Source: Adhaeribacter aquaticus DSM 16391
Lineage (GTDB): Bacteria; Bacteroidota; Bacteroidia; Cytophagales; Hymenobacteraceae
Length of the DNA: 64,000 nt
Assembly (NCBI RefSeq): GCF_000473365.1
Contig: NZ_KI421517.1
Span: 4,754,502-4,818,501 of the forward strand
Direction: 5' to 3'
Part shown: positions 44,442 to 54,393 of the stretch, in pieces
Layout: each line of letters begins with the position of its first letter
How positions within the stretch are numbered: position 1 is the stretch's first letter
Program-made: the position numbers and the translations under genes
Notes under the pieces: model-generated
Databases searched by the model: none
Seen by the model: the letters and a program-made list of their open reading frames with translations, nothing else
Told to the model about the DNA's origin: nothing

Positions 44442-44897
44442 ATGAAAAGTTTTTTATTTCTATTATTAGCCGTGTTTTTTGCTTTTCTAACTCAAGCTCA
44501 ACAAGCCAAGCCTTTAGTAGGAGCCAATATTATCTTAATTAAAACAGGTGAAACCGGAGAAAATGCTTTTAAAAAATGGGAAAAACACCTGGAACAAAAT
44601 GGTTATAAGATTGACAGAAGTTATATTGATGTTCTAACACTATCAACCGTGCCAAAAGCATCTGGCAATAATAAGTTCGTTTATTTAATACATACAGCGG
44701 TAACACCTACCGGCGATATGGCTATTAAATTACAATGGCAGGCAACAGATAACATGTTTACGGGAACCAAAGAAGTAGATTATAATAATTGGGAACATAC
44801 TACCACCAAAGCAAGCCCCAACCAGGTTATTTACCAGAACTTCTTGAAAACAGCCCAAGCTTTTGGCAATTATCCAATAGAATATAAAAAAGAATAA
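44442..44897 (+). CDS. Secreted hypothetical protein, 151 aa
   Basis: A signal peptide (about 1-20, ending LTQAQQ) and then a compact mixed domain of about 130 residues with a strand LVGANIILIKTG, a helix FKKWEKHLEQNGY and a strand FVYLIHTAVT. There is no lipobox and no T9SS tail, so it is probably periplasmic. Family unknown to me. It is followed after 28 bp by a 20-bp-arm terminator shared with the convergent NHL gene. Confidence 0.65.
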   Translation: MKSFLFLLLAVFFAFLTQAQQAKPLVGANIILIKTGETGENAFKKWEKHLEQNGYKIDRSYIDVLTLSTVPKASGNNKFVYLIHTAVTPTGDMAIKLQWQATDNMFTGTKEVDYNNWEHTTTKASPNQVIYQNFLKTAQAFGNYPIEYKKE

Positions 44898-44925
44898 AAG
44901 TCAAAACAGGGGATTCAACCTTACC

Positions 44926-44975
44926 ATAAAGAGCTTGGAATAATCCGAGAATCCAGATTATTCCAAGCTCTTTAT
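44926..44975. terminator. Bidirectional terminator with 20-bp perfect arms
   Basis: ATAAAGAGCTTGGAATAATC (44926-44945) is the exact reverse complement of 44956-44975, with a 10-nt loop. It lies between the convergent genes ending at 44897 (plus) and 44983 (minus). Confidence 0.88.
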
Positions 44976-44982
44976 TATAAAT

Positions 44983-47900
44983 CTATTGAAGTAGTAGCTT
45001 TTTAATTATTGAGCTGTTCTCAGTAGATATTTGTAATAAGTAAACACCCTTGCCTTTTGATGACAGGTCAAAAGTATTACTGAATGTTCCTTGGATTCCC
45101 TTAAATAATTCTTCATAAACCACCCTTCCCTGCGCGTCGTAAATTTTTACCAAAACCTGATTGTTACCTATAAAAGGCACTGTTACGGTTATTCTACCGG
45201 TAGAAGGATTAGGATATACTAAAGTCGCTGCTGATAAAGAACTTTCTTTTATACCGGTGCAGGTGTTAACAGTTATATTTTGGGAAGCCTGTACAGTACA
45301 GCCATTTAAGCTGTAAGTGTAGGTAATTTGATGGTTACCAGGCCCAGCCAAACCTGCATTAAAATACCCATTACTAACCCCATTACCCGAGTATACGCCC
45401 CCGGCTGGTAAACCTTCGGTAAGTTGAAAATTAGTAACTGAAGTACAGATATCAGTTGGAAATGGGCTTAGCGTAACATTTGGTAAATTATTAACCCTAA
45501 CAATTATTTTAGCTCTGCTGCTTTCACATCCGTTTACAGCTTGAGAAACATAATATTCTGTTGTACCTGCTGTTCCTGTATTAGGAGTGGGAGCCTCTGC
45601 TAAAGGAGCGCCACCCGTAGCAGTTGCATACCATTGCAGGTTTTCTCCGGTGGCCTCGAGCCGGGAAGCAGTGCCTCCCAAACATAAAGAAACTTCAGGC
45701 GTTACAACCGGTGCTGCAGGAATTGGATTGATGTTAGCTGTTACTGCTATACGGTCGCTTTCATAAGCACCACTCATAATAGAAACGTAATAGGTAGTTG
45801 TTGCATTTAAAGTTGGTGTACTCAAGCTGGAGTTTGTAGCACCTGCAATTGGCTCCTCGCCTGCTAGCGTAGTATACCACCGGTAATTACCATCTGTTCC
45901 ACCTGCTGCCGTTAAATTAACAATTCCTGGTCCACAATGTACCGCATTTGTAACCGTGGGAGGAATTACAGAGAACTTTCTAACTGTACCTTGGCTGTTA
46001 TAAGCACCATCTTTGTAAGACACAAACAAAGTACCATTTTTGCTTACACTAAGGTACACGTCTAGGGCTTTTGCGGTTGAGAATCCGGGATCTCCCACAT
46101 AAACCCAAGTTCTGCCATTAAATTTTTTGACTGCGATTTTGCCCGCTAATCCTTCATCAGGGTAGGCAACATAAGGAGTTCCGTTAGGCGAAATCATTAA
46201 CGAACAATTATAGGCTTTACCCACAGAGAATGCGGAAGCACCAACTGTTATCCAATTAATACCATCATATTTCATAACAGTTGCTTTGCCAATATCATCT
46301 GTTGCATTATAGTTTAAATGCCCAAAAGCAACATAAGGAGCTCCATCCGGACTAATTGCCAAAGAAAGTTTACCATAGTCGGCAGTAAAACCGGCAATTC
46401 CCACATTCTCCCATTGGTTACCGGTAAATTTCATAGTGGTTATTTTATTAGCATTGGCCCCATCATTATAGGCTACATAAGGCACTGAATTTTTGTCCAG
46501 TGCCAGCGAAAGATTAGCAGCAGCACCGGCTGAAAAACCAACATTGCCCACATTTACCCAATTAGTACCATTAAACTTCATGACAGTAGCTTTATTTAAA
46601 CCACCCCCAAAAGCTACATAAGGTATGTCATTACTATCTAAAGTCAGCGAAAGATCAAAAACAGAACCTGGCGAAAAGCCAGCCATTCCTACTTTTACCC
46701 AATCCGTTCCATTATACTTCATTACGGAAATTCTATTGGTATAGACTCCATCTGCAAATGCTACATAAGGTGTACCGCGGGAATCAAGAACTAAAGCAGT
46801 GAAAGCTACATTTCCTTCTGAAAAGCCAGGTTTTCCAACAAAATCCCAGGCAGTACCATTAAATGTCATAACCGTAGCCTTATGTTGGTAGGTTTTATCG
46901 GAGTATGCAATAAAAGGAATACCATTAGAACTAACAGCAAAAGAATTATAACTAACTGCATCAGCCGTGAATCCTTCTTCGCCTAAAATTTTCCAGACTC
47001 CCAAATCAGGTAATGGGGCATTAACCGTAAGCTTGGCACTTGCCGAAATAGTAGTATGGCCATTCTCACTAACTAAAACCCGATACCGGTTCCCGGTGAA
47101 GTTCGCTCCCAAGCCTTTCATTTCTAAAATGGCTGTTGTTGCTCCAGCATAACTTCCTCCATCTGTTATATTAGCGTAACCTCCGGAACCGGTAAACTCC
47201 TGCCACTGATAAGTTAAGTTAGTTCCCTCAGCGGTTACCTGAAACATTGCCTTTTCACCCACCTCAACTATTTCTGAGGCTGGATGCTGAGTAATAGATG
47301 GCCCCGTATGATTGAATATCTTACGAATTCTGTAATTATAAACATCGGCCACATAAACATTACCATTTAAGTCTACGGCCACATTTGCAGGTACATTTAA
47401 ATAAGCATCAAAAGCATGACTACCATCTCCCCAAAAGCCGGCAATTCCATTTCCAGCATATCTGAACATTCTGCCATCTTTGCCACTTATTTTTCGGATA
47501 CGATTTCCTCTTGCAACTGTAAGGTAAATATTTCCTTCACCATCTACCGCCAAAGTGCCATTATGGATCGTTGCACTTGTAGCTAGACTTAAATCTCCAC
47601 TATACCCTTCACTTCCATCTCCAGCTATTGTATTAATTTTCCCGTCGCTGGCATTTATTTTCCGAATGCGAAAATCACCAGCTACATAAATATTTCCAAT
47701 AGCATCAATGGCTACGCCACTTAAGCTCCGTAACAAGGCATGCGTAGCCAATCCTCCGTCACCACTAAAGCCTGCGGTTCCATTTCCTGCTACAGTAATA
47801 CTTGTTCCAGTTTGCGGATTAATTTTTATAACCCTATTATTTTTAGCCAGGTAAACATTTCCAACTGCATCTACCGTTATGTCTCCTTCCATACTAAAGG

Positions 47901-48357
47901 GGCCCGGGTAAGAATATAATTTATTTATTTTCTGATCACTGGCATTCACCTTCCAGACACAATAGTTACCAACATCAAGGATATACAGATTGCCATCTGC
48001 ATCCACCGCCACATCAGTTGGGCCATTTAACCCGGCCATTGTCGCTAATCCCCCACCTACGCTATGCGCATCAGCCGAACCGGTTCCGGCCACCGTATGG
48101 ATAACCCCATCACTGGCATTTACCTTCCGAATAACATTAGCATAATGATCGGCAATAAAAATGTTACCTTTTTCATCTAAGGCAACGCTAACCGGTAACG
48201 TTAAAGAGGCATTTGTGGCCAAACCACCATTTCCACTATATTGGGAAGATCCATTCCCGGCAACAGTATTTATTGTTTGGGCCTGGCTATTAAATAGGAT
48301 AAAAAGAAATAACAACCCTATTATAAGGGCAAACAAATTTTTAATTTTAAAGAGCAT
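44983..48357 (-). CDS. Large secreted NHL/Ig-like protein with T9SS sorting domain
   Basis: 1124 residues. Signal peptide (about 1-26, ending NSQAQ). Six or so NHL repeats (about 27-355; each with GGLAT and (V/I)A(V/L)D-x2-GN(I/V)Y) predict a beta-propeller. An Ig-like domain follows (about 357-450). Seven repeats of about 48 residues come next, each with VPYVAY-like and TxMKFNG-like strands, probably a second propeller. Two Ig-like segments and a type A sorting domain starting LVYPNPSTGRITV and ending IIKKLLLQ complete the protein. It is exported by the type IX system; ligand unknown. Confidence 0.88.
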   Translation of the reverse strand: MLFKIKNLFALIIGLLFLFILFNSQAQTINTVAGNGSSQYSGNGGLATNASLTLPVSVALDEKGNIFIADHYANVIRKVNASDGVIHTVAGTGSADAHSVGGGLATMAGLNGPTDVAVDADGNLYILDVGNYCVWKVNASDQKINKLYSYPGPFSMEGDITVDAVGNVYLAKNNRVIKINPQTGTSITVAGNGTAGFSGDGGLATHALLRSLSGVAIDAIGNIYVAGDFRIRKINASDGKINTIAGDGSEGYSGDLSLATSATIHNGTLAVDGEGNIYLTVARGNRIRKISGKDGRMFRYAGNGIAGFWGDGSHAFDAYLNVPANVAVDLNGNVYVADVYNYRIRKIFNHTGPSITQHPASEIVEVGEKAMFQVTAEGTNLTYQWQEFTGSGGYANITDGGSYAGATTAILEMKGLGANFTGNRYRVLVSENGHTTISASAKLTVNAPLPDLGVWKILGEEGFTADAVSYNSFAVSSNGIPFIAYSDKTYQHKATVMTFNGTAWDFVGKPGFSEGNVAFTALVLDSRGTPYVAFADGVYTNRISVMKYNGTDWVKVGMAGFSPGSVFDLSLTLDSNDIPYVAFGGGLNKATVMKFNGTNWVNVGNVGFSAGAAANLSLALDKNSVPYVAYNDGANANKITTMKFTGNQWENVGIAGFTADYGKLSLAISPDGAPYVAFGHLNYNATDDIGKATVMKYDGINWITVGASAFSVGKAYNCSLMISPNGTPYVAYPDEGLAGKIAVKKFNGRTWVYVGDPGFSTAKALDVYLSVSKNGTLFVSYKDGAYNSQGTVRKFSVIPPTVTNAVHCGPGIVNLTAAGGTDGNYRWYTTLAGEEPIAGATNSSLSTPTLNATTTYYVSIMSGAYESDRIAVTANINPIPAAPVVTPEVSLCLGGTASRLEATGENLQWYATATGGAPLAEAPTPNTGTAGTTEYYVSQAVNGCESSRAKIIVRVNNLPNVTLSPFPTDICTSVTNFQLTEGLPAGGVYSGNGVSNGYFNAGLAGPGNHQITYTYSLNGCTVQASQNITVNTCTGIKESSLSAATLVYPNPSTGRITVTVPFIGNNQVLVKIYDAQGRVVYEELFKGIQGTFSNTFDLSSKGKGVYLLQISTENSSIIKKLLLQ

Positions 48358-48964
48358 GTAAAATTTTTACAAATAGTAAACAGTAAAAGGGTTATAAATT
48401 TAACAGGTATAAAACATAAAGTTAAATATAACTTTTTAAAGATTAAAACAGGAATGTTGATTTATAAAAATATTGATAACTATACTTTAGATTGGATAAT
48501 AAATAATTATAAATTAATTGAAAACTTGGACAAAAACGAAGTATTTGATCAAGTTTTTATACTGTTTTAACAGTCATGACTCAAGCCGACAATCCTAATT
48601 TACACCAAAAGATTATAAGCAAATTTGGATTAACTTAATATATAGAATAGTAATTTATACATTAGTATATATTAGATATAAACCATTCAAAATTTTGGAG
48701 GTAAAAAAAAGTTCTTAGTATAGTTTAAACAATATTTACTAGTGAAACTTCTCTTCTGTAAGAGGAAAGGGAAACAAAGAACCAGACCAATTAATAATTA
48801 TTCATCTAAAACCCATTGGATTAACTGCTTAAAATCTTCTTGGATTAATTAATATAATTGAATCATTCCCCTATTCATTTTTGAGTTGCGTACCACCCAT
48901 GGAACCTGGTGTATGATGAGTTAAGCAACCAAGAGGTAAGGTTTTACAATAAAAAATAAAAGCT
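48358..48964. other. 607-bp spacer with possible gene remnants
   Basis: Mostly A/T. Two short frames are visible: a 20-residue plus-strand ORF from 48576 (MTQADNPNLHQKI), and a minus-strand stretch 48798-48866 reading MIQLY-stop-LIQEDFKQLIQWVLDE, which looks like the last part of a small protein interrupted by a stop. Neither is called a gene. Confidence 0.4.
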
Positions 48965-49276
48965 ATGGGCTTAAATATTCATATTACCAAAGCACTTGTG
49001 CTGGTAAGCCTGCTGGTTTTGCTTTCCATTATTACTTTCAATAAAATTATTGAACACAATCGGCTAGAAGTTTTTCAACAATATAATAAGCTAATATTAC
49101 CGCCACAATATGAAGTAAAGCAGAATGCTGCCTGGCCGGGCAATTACAAAACTAGTGTATGGCTCGTAATTCAGTTTGATCAGAAGAATTTCAACTGGCT
49201 CTTGAAGGAAAATAAAATCCCTGCATTCACCAACCTGGATGATCAAAATGGTTGGAATAAATCTGGAAATACTTAG
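48965..49276 (+). CDS. Membrane-anchored hypothetical protein, 103 aa
   Basis: One membrane helix near the N-terminus (ALVLVSLLVLLSIITF, about 10-25) precedes a small soluble domain with aromatic residues (NYKTSVWLVIQFDQKNFNWLL). It has the look of a single-pass inner membrane protein with an extracytoplasmic domain. Family unknown. It is isolated, with poorly coding DNA on both sides. Confidence 0.5.
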   Translation: MGLNIHITKALVLVSLLVLLSIITFNKIIEHNRLEVFQQYNKLILPPQYEVKQNAAWPGNYKTSVWLVIQFDQKNFNWLLKENKIPAFTNLDDQNGWNKSGNT

Positions 49277-49440
49277 TTCGGGAAACTAATATGGATTTCA
49301 AAAAAATAATTCAGGAACAGATAAATGTTACCCAAAAAACACTGGAATTTAAATTTTTAGAAACTTTTTGACAGGTTGAAAAATAAGTTGCGTGAGGCAA
49401 TGAGCTTTGCTGAAGGAGCTGGAGCTAATTAAGTATTACT

Positions 49441-50094
49441 TCAATTAGCTTTATTTAAGTGGGTAATTCGGTAGGCACAGCGCCGGTCACCGTTCAAAAT
49501 ATGGTCAACTCTATTTACTTCTACCCCATTACCTAACACCTGTTTTAAAATATTTTGTTCTGATTTACATAAGACCGGCGAGGCTGTAGCAGCAGCACAA
49601 ATAGGACAATGGTTTTCTATAAACAAGTAGCCTGACTCCTCTTTTTCCCAATCGGCAATATAACCTTCCTGCCGACGAATAAGGGCAAACCCGGAAATGC
49701 GTTCTTCTAAGGTAGTACAGGTTTTAAGCGCTTCCAGGTAACGGTGGAGAATTTCCTCACCTCGTTTTTCCACTATTTTCTCCAGCATAAAATCACCTAA
49801 CTCAGATTTTATGGTCTGAAGCAACTGAATAGACAAATCATCGTGCGCATTAGGAAAACGGGCATTGCCACCTTCGGTTAAGCTCCATTTAAGTATAGGC
49901 CGGCCAACTCCTTTTGATTCAGAAATAGATTTCACCAGCCCCGTTTCGGCCATCTTAACCAGGTGCAACCGCACGCCTTCACTGCTTAATCCTAAGATTT
50001 TTGCAAGATCAGCAACCGTTTTCGCCCCCTGGGCTTTTAACAAATTTAAAATTTTGTCAGAAGTTACCTCCAAATTATTAGCAATATTTTCCAA
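49441..50094 (-). CDS. sufR: SufR-like Fe-S-sensing transcriptional repressor
   Basis: 217 residues. A winged helix-turn-helix of the ArsR/MarR fold (about 12-75: KTVADLAKILGLSSEGVRLH, then a GVGRPILKW wing) is followed by an effector domain with cysteines 163, 166, 176 and 206 (HCPIC ... C ... RRC), plus Cys126, suited to a [4Fe-4S] cluster. The start is TTG at 50094: the frame has no ATG or GTG between that codon and the upstream stop. It is divergent from sufA, 363 bp away, as in SufR systems that repress suf when cluster-loaded. The role is inferred from domain and position. Confidence 0.8.
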   Translation of the reverse strand: MENIANNLEVTSDKILNLLKAQGAKTVADLAKILGLSSEGVRLHLVKMAETGLVKSISESKGVGRPILKWSLTEGGNARFPNAHDDLSIQLLQTIKSELGDFMLEKIVEKRGEEILHRYLEALKTCTTLEERISGFALIRRQEGYIADWEKEESGYLFIENHCPICAAATASPVLCKSEQNILKQVLGNGVEVNRVDHILNGDRRCAYRITHLNKAN

Positions 50095-50096
50095 GT

Positions 50097-50232
50097 ATTT
50101 ACTTGTTTTATTCTCAAAACTACGACCTTCCTGTTACTAAAGCAACTACGTAGGTAAAGAATACCTTCATTAGTTGTTTTAAATATTCCTGGTTTTATTA
50201 ATATAACTTGCTAACAAGAAATTTACTTGTTT
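50097..50232. promoter_or_regulatory. Candidate SufR operators (repeated ATTTACTTGTTT)
   Basis: The 12-mer ATTTACTTGTTT occurs exactly at 50097-50108 and at 50221-50232. The first lies in a palindrome, CAAGTA-TT-TACTTG (50092-50105), overlapping the sufR start codon. The second belongs to AACAAG-7 bp-CTTGTT (50213-50231). The CAAG/CTTG dyads recall the CAAC-N6-GTTG type of site used by SufR elsewhere. Binding is inferred. Confidence 0.4.
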
Positions 50233-50457
50233 CGTGCTTACTTATAATTACTTTTTTTAACAAAAGAGAAATTTGAATAAAAAGAAATTAATATCCTACC
50301 AAAACTGTTTTATAAGAGGCCGCTTAAAGCCTATTCCAACAAAATTTTTCTTTATCATAAAAAGTGTAAAATAATCTGCAACTATTAAATATTAAAGATT
50401 ATTTTTGCAACCTATTACTTGGAATATTTGTTAAAAAATTAAACAAACCTGAATATT

Positions 50458-50784
50458 ATGATTAAGGTTTCACCAAAGGCAAAAGAATATATTAACCGAT
50501 TAATGGTTAAAGAAAATAAAGAACCTAGTACTTTTGTACGGGTAGGCGTGCGTGGAGGCGGTTGCTCTGGCTTAGAATACCAGATGACCTTTGACACCCA
50601 AAAGAATGAAACCGATGAGGTTTATGAAGATAATGGTGTGATGGTGGTAGTTGATCGGAAAAGTTTGCTTTACTTATTTGGTACCGAGCTAGATTATTCG
50701 GATGGCCTAAATGGGAAAGGCTTATTTTTTAATAATCCTAATGCATCGCGTACCTGTAGTTGCGGAGAAAGCTTTGCGGTTTAA
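50458..50784 (+). CDS. sufA: A-type Fe-S carrier SufA/IscA-like
   Basis: 108 residues, HesB/IscA fold. The three cluster cysteines are Cys36 (GGGCSGLEY), Cys100 and Cys102 (TCSCGESF). It carries nascent clusters to target proteins. First gene of the suf operon and divergent from the regulator; sufB starts 26 bp on. Confidence 0.95.
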   Translation: MIKVSPKAKEYINRLMVKENKEPSTFVRVGVRGGGCSGLEYQMTFDTQKNETDEVYEDNGVMVVVDRKSLLYLFGTELDYSDGLNGKGLFFNNPNASRTCSCGESFAV

Positions 50785-50810
50785 TATTAATAGTTAGCTA
50801 ATTGGCAGGA

Positions 50811-52256
50811 ATGAAAGATAGTAATGAAATAATTAATGACTTTGCCACGAAAGAGTACGAGTATGGCTTTGTCACGGACATTGAGATGGAGATTGCTCCT
50901 GCCGGCCTGGACGAGGATGTAATCCGGTTTATTTCAGCAAAGAAAAATGAACCAGAATGGTTACTGGAATGGCGGATGAAAGGCTACCACGCCTTTTTAA
51001 AAGATCAGTTACCAAATTGGCAAAACTTTGAGATGCCGGAAATGGATTTCCAGAAGATTTCCTATTATGCGGCACCTAAAAACAAAAAAAAATACAATAG
51101 TTTAGACGAAGTAGATCCAGAGTTATTGGCTACGTTCGCCAAATTGGGTATTCCTTTAAATGAGCAGAAAACTTTAGCTGGAGTGGCCGTTGATGCTGTA
51201 TTTGACAGTATTTCGGTAGCTACCACATATAAAGGGAAACTGAAAGAGATGGGCATTATTTTTTGCTCAATCAGCGAAGCCGTACAGGAACACCCGGAAT
51301 TGGTAAGAAAATATTTAGGATCGGTTGTACCGCATTCTGATAATGTTTTTGCTGCCTTAAATACAGCTGCTTTCTCCGATGGTTCATTCGTATATATTCC
51401 TAAAGGCGTTCGTTGCCCAATGGAATTATCTACCTACTTCCGGATTAACACCGAAAATACAGGTCAGTTTGAGCGTACTTTAATTATTGCCGACGAAGGT
51501 TCTTATGTAAGTTACCTAGAAGGCTGTACAGCTCCAATGCGCGATGAGAATCAATTGCATGCAGCCGTGGTGGAATTAATTGCCATGGAAAATGCTGAGA
51601 TTAAATATTCTACCGTTCAAAACTGGTACCCAGGCGATAAAGACGGCAAAGGCGGTATTTATAACTTTGTAACCAAACGTGGTATTTGTAAAGGTGCCAA
51701 TTCTAAAATTTCCTGGACCCAGGTTGAAACTGGCTCTGCAATTACCTGGAAATACCCTAGCGTAATTTTGCAAGGCGATAATTCCAGCGGCGAATTTTAT
51801 TCGGTGGCAGTTACCCGTAACAAGCAGATTGCTGATACCGGTACAAAAATTTATCATTTAGGTAAGAACACCAAGAGCCGGATTATATCTAAAGGTATTT
51901 CGGCTGGCGAAAGTAATAACAGCTACCGGGGATTGGTACAGGTAGGCCCAAAAGCCGATAATGCCCGTAACTTTACCCAGTGCGACTCTTTATTAATTGG
52001 TAGCCATTGTGGCGCTCATACGTTCCCGTATATCGAGACGAAGAACAGCACCGCTATGGTAGAGCACGAAGCTACTACTTCTAAAATTGGGGAAGACCAG
52101 ATTTTCTACCTGAACCAACGCGGAATAGACTCCGAGAAAGCAGTAGCTTTAATTGTAAACGGATACGCAAAAGAAGTATTAAACCAGCTTCCAATGGAAT
52201 TTGCCGTAGAAGCTCAAAAACTATTGTCAATCACGCTGGAAGGAAGCGTGGGTTAA
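50811..52256 (+). CDS. sufB: Fe-S assembly scaffold SufB
   Basis: 481 residues from ATG 50811; a TTG three codons upstream (50802) is also in frame. The beta-helix core of SufB shows [27 protein letters not shown], and the conserved end [19 protein letters not shown] followed by [14 protein letters not shown]. With SufC and SufD it forms the SufBC2D scaffold complex that builds clusters from SufSE sulfur. The order B-C-D-S-E is standard. Confidence 0.97.
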   Translation: MKDSNEIINDFATKEYEYGFVTDIEMEIAPAGLDEDVIRFISAKKNEPEWLLEWRMKGYHAFLKDQLPNWQNFEMPEMDFQKISYYAAPKNKKKYNSLDEVDPELLATFAKLGIPLNEQKTLAGVAVDAVFDSISVATTYKGKLKEMGIIFCSISEAVQEHPELVRKYLGSVVPHSDNVFAALNTAAFSDGSFVYIPKGVRCPMELSTYFRINTENTGQFERTLIIADEGSYVSYLEGCTAPMRDENQLHAAVVELIAMENAEIKYSTVQNWYPGDKDGKGGIYNFVTKRGICKGANSKISWTQVETGSAITWKYPSVILQGDNSSGEFYSVAVTRNKQIADTGTKIYHLGKNTKSRIISKGISAGESNNSYRGLVQVGPKADNARNFTQCDSLLIGSHCGAHTFPYIETKNSTAMVEHEATTSKIGEDQIFYLNQRGIDSEKAVALIVNGYAKEVLNQLPMEFAVEAQKLLSITLEGSVG

Positions 52257-52272
52257 TTCAAACATATATTAA

Positions 52273-53040
52273 ATGCTGAGCATTAGAAATTTGCATGCCG
52301 AAGTTGAAGGCAAAAAAATCTTAAAAGGAATAAATCTGGAGGTTAAGGCTGGCGAAGTACACGCCATTATGGGACCAAACGGATCTGGTAAAAGTTCTTT
52401 ATCATCAGTATTAGCGGGCCGTGAAAGTTACGATGTAACCGAAGGCGAAGTATTATTTGATGGCAAAGATTTATTGGACATGGCTCCGGAAGTAAGAGCC
52501 CGCGAGGGTTTGTTCCTGGCTTTCCAGTATCCGGTAGAAATCCCGGGTGTTTCTAACATCAACTTCCTGCGCACAGCTTTAAATGAAATTCGGGAATACC
52601 GGGGCATGCCTCAAATGGAAGCCAAAGAATTTTTAAAGCTGACAAAAGAAAAACAAAAGCTGGTTGAGTTTGAAGCTAAATTAGTAAACCGTTCCCTAAA
52701 CGAAGGTTTTTCGGGTGGGGAGAAAAAACGGAACGAAATTCTGCAGCTGGCTATGTTAGAGCCAAAGTTATCCATCCTGGATGAAACTGACTCCGGTTTA
52801 GATATTGATGCATTACGCATTGTTTCAAATGGTGTTAACGAACTCCGGAATGCAAATAATGCCTTTGTTTTGATTACCCACTATCAGCGTTTACTGGAAT
52901 ACATTGTTCCGGACTTTGTACACGTATTGTATGATGGCCGAATTGTTAAATCTGGCACGAAGGAATTAGCCTTAGAACTAGAAGAAAGAGGCTACGATTG
53001 GATTAAAGAAGAATTTAAAACAGAAGAAACAGCAGGATAA
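52273..53040 (+). CDS. sufC: Fe-S assembly ATPase SufC
   Basis: 255 residues, ABC-type ATPase without membrane domain. Walker A is GPNGSGKS (34-41), the signature is SGGEKKR (147-153), Walker B is LSILDE (166-171), and the switch His lies in LITHYQR. The [10 protein letters not shown] segment is specific to SufC. It drives conformational change of SufB-SufD. ATG 52273 is 16 bp after sufB; sufD starts 2 bp after its stop. Confidence 0.97.
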   Translation: MLSIRNLHAEVEGKKILKGINLEVKAGEVHAIMGPNGSGKSSLSSVLAGRESYDVTEGEVLFDGKDLLDMAPEVRAREGLFLAFQYPVEIPGVSNINFLRTALNEIREYRGMPQMEAKEFLKLTKEKQKLVEFEAKLVNRSLNEGFSGGEKKRNEILQLAMLEPKLSILDETDSGLDIDALRIVSNGVNELRNANNAFVLITHYQRLLEYIVPDFVHVLYDGRIVKSGTKELALELEERGYDWIKEEFKTEETAG

Positions 53041-53042
53041 TC

Positions 53043-54389
53043 ATGGCAAATCAAGTATCCGTACCGCTATACCTGGACCTGTTAAACGGGTTTGAGGGAT
53101 GGCTAGCTATGGAAGGATCAGAGGAGAATGAGTCGGTGCTGCAGCTTCGCCAGAAGGCCTTTGAACAATTTAAACAATTAGGTTTTCCATCCCGCAAAGT
53201 GGAGGATTGGAAATATACGCCGGTGCAACCATTTCTGCAGGAGCCTTTTGAATTCAGCCCGGTTGCTGTACAGAATGCAGCGCATGCTGCTATAAACCTG
53301 GAAAAAGCTTATATAGATGGATTAGAAGCTTATAAGATTGTGCTGGTAAACGGCAAATTTCAGTCTGCTTTATCGGATAATAACTTACCAGCTGGTGTTA
53401 CCATTAAGCCAATATTGGAAGCACAGGAAGAACCTGCTTTTGCGCAATATTTTGGTAAAGTAGTAAATACTTCTAAATATCATTTCCCAGCCTTAAATAC
53501 AGCTTTCTTTTCAGATGGTTTGTTTATTGAGGTAGCGGCAAATACGGTGGTAGATAAACCATTCTACCTGGTTCAGATCTATACCGGTAATAAAAACCTG
53601 TTCGTTCAGCCACGTAATTTAGTAGTGGCTAACCGGAGTGCTGGTATTACTATTATTGAATCAATAGTTTCTGAAAATCCGGAAAGCAATTTATTTGTAA
53701 ACACGCTTACGGAAGTGGTGGTAAAAGAAAATGCCCAGGTTAATCATTACCTCTTGCAAACAGCAGGTAAAGGTTTTCGGCAGGTAAACCACACGGAGGT
53801 AAGCCAAAAGCGGGACAGTGTTTACAGCAACTATACGTTTTCGTTGCCTGGTGCCGATTTACTCCGGAATAACCTGCACGTAAACTTAGACGATGAACAT
53901 ACTGAAAGCCATTTATATGGTTTATACCTGGTAGCAGACCGTCAGTTAACCGATAACCACTCTTTTGTAAGCCACCTGCACCCTAACTGCCAAAGCAATG
54001 AGGTGTATAAAGGCGTTTTATTAGATAAAGGAACGGGGGTTTTTAACGGTAAAATATTTGTAGAGCGCGATGCGCAGAAAACAAATGCCTTCCAGCAAAA
54101 CAATAACCTGCTTTTAAGCAATACCGCCACTATTAACTCAAAACCACAGCTGGAGATTTATGCAGATGATGTAAAATGCAGCCATGGTTCTACAGTTGGT
54201 CAGTTGAGCCAGGAAGCTATGTTTTACTTAAAATCAAGGGGTATAGCAGAACAGACTGCCCGCCGTTTATTGGTAAGTGCCTTTGCTTTTGATGTAACCC
54301 AAAACATCCAGATTCCGGCTCTGGAAGAACATATTAACAACTTAATTATACAACATATTCCTGCTGAACAGGAGTTGGTAAAAGCATAA
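53043..54389 (+). CDS. sufD: Fe-S assembly protein SufD
   Basis: 448 residues, paralogue of SufB. The C-terminal half holds the conserved VKCSHGSTVGQL and the MFYLKSRGI-x-E-x-x-A-R stretch, and the N-terminus has SRKVEDWKYTP. It is the third member of the SufBC2D complex and helps iron entry. It is tightly packed: 2 bp after sufC, 4 bp before sufS. Confidence 0.96.
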   Translation: MANQVSVPLYLDLLNGFEGWLAMEGSEENESVLQLRQKAFEQFKQLGFPSRKVEDWKYTPVQPFLQEPFEFSPVAVQNAAHAAINLEKAYIDGLEAYKIVLVNGKFQSALSDNNLPAGVTIKPILEAQEEPAFAQYFGKVVNTSKYHFPALNTAFFSDGLFIEVAANTVVDKPFYLVQIYTGNKNLFVQPRNLVVANRSAGITIIESIVSENPESNLFVNTLTEVVVKENAQVNHYLLQTAGKGFRQVNHTEVSQKRDSVYSNYTFSLPGADLLRNNLHVNLDDEHTESHLYGLYLVADRQLTDNHSFVSHLHPNCQSNEVYKGVLLDKGTGVFNGKIFVERDAQKTNAFQQNNNLLLSNTATINSKPQLEIYADDVKCSHGSTVGQLSQEAMFYLKSRGIAEQTARRLLVSAFAFDVTQNIQIPALEEHINNLIIQHIPAEQELVKA

Positions 54390-54393
54390 AGCT

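Noticed and set aside
48798..48866. Minus-strand frame MIQLY-stop-LIQEDFKQLIQWVLDE
   Set aside because: It looks like the end of a small gene but is too short and is broken by a stop; no family support.
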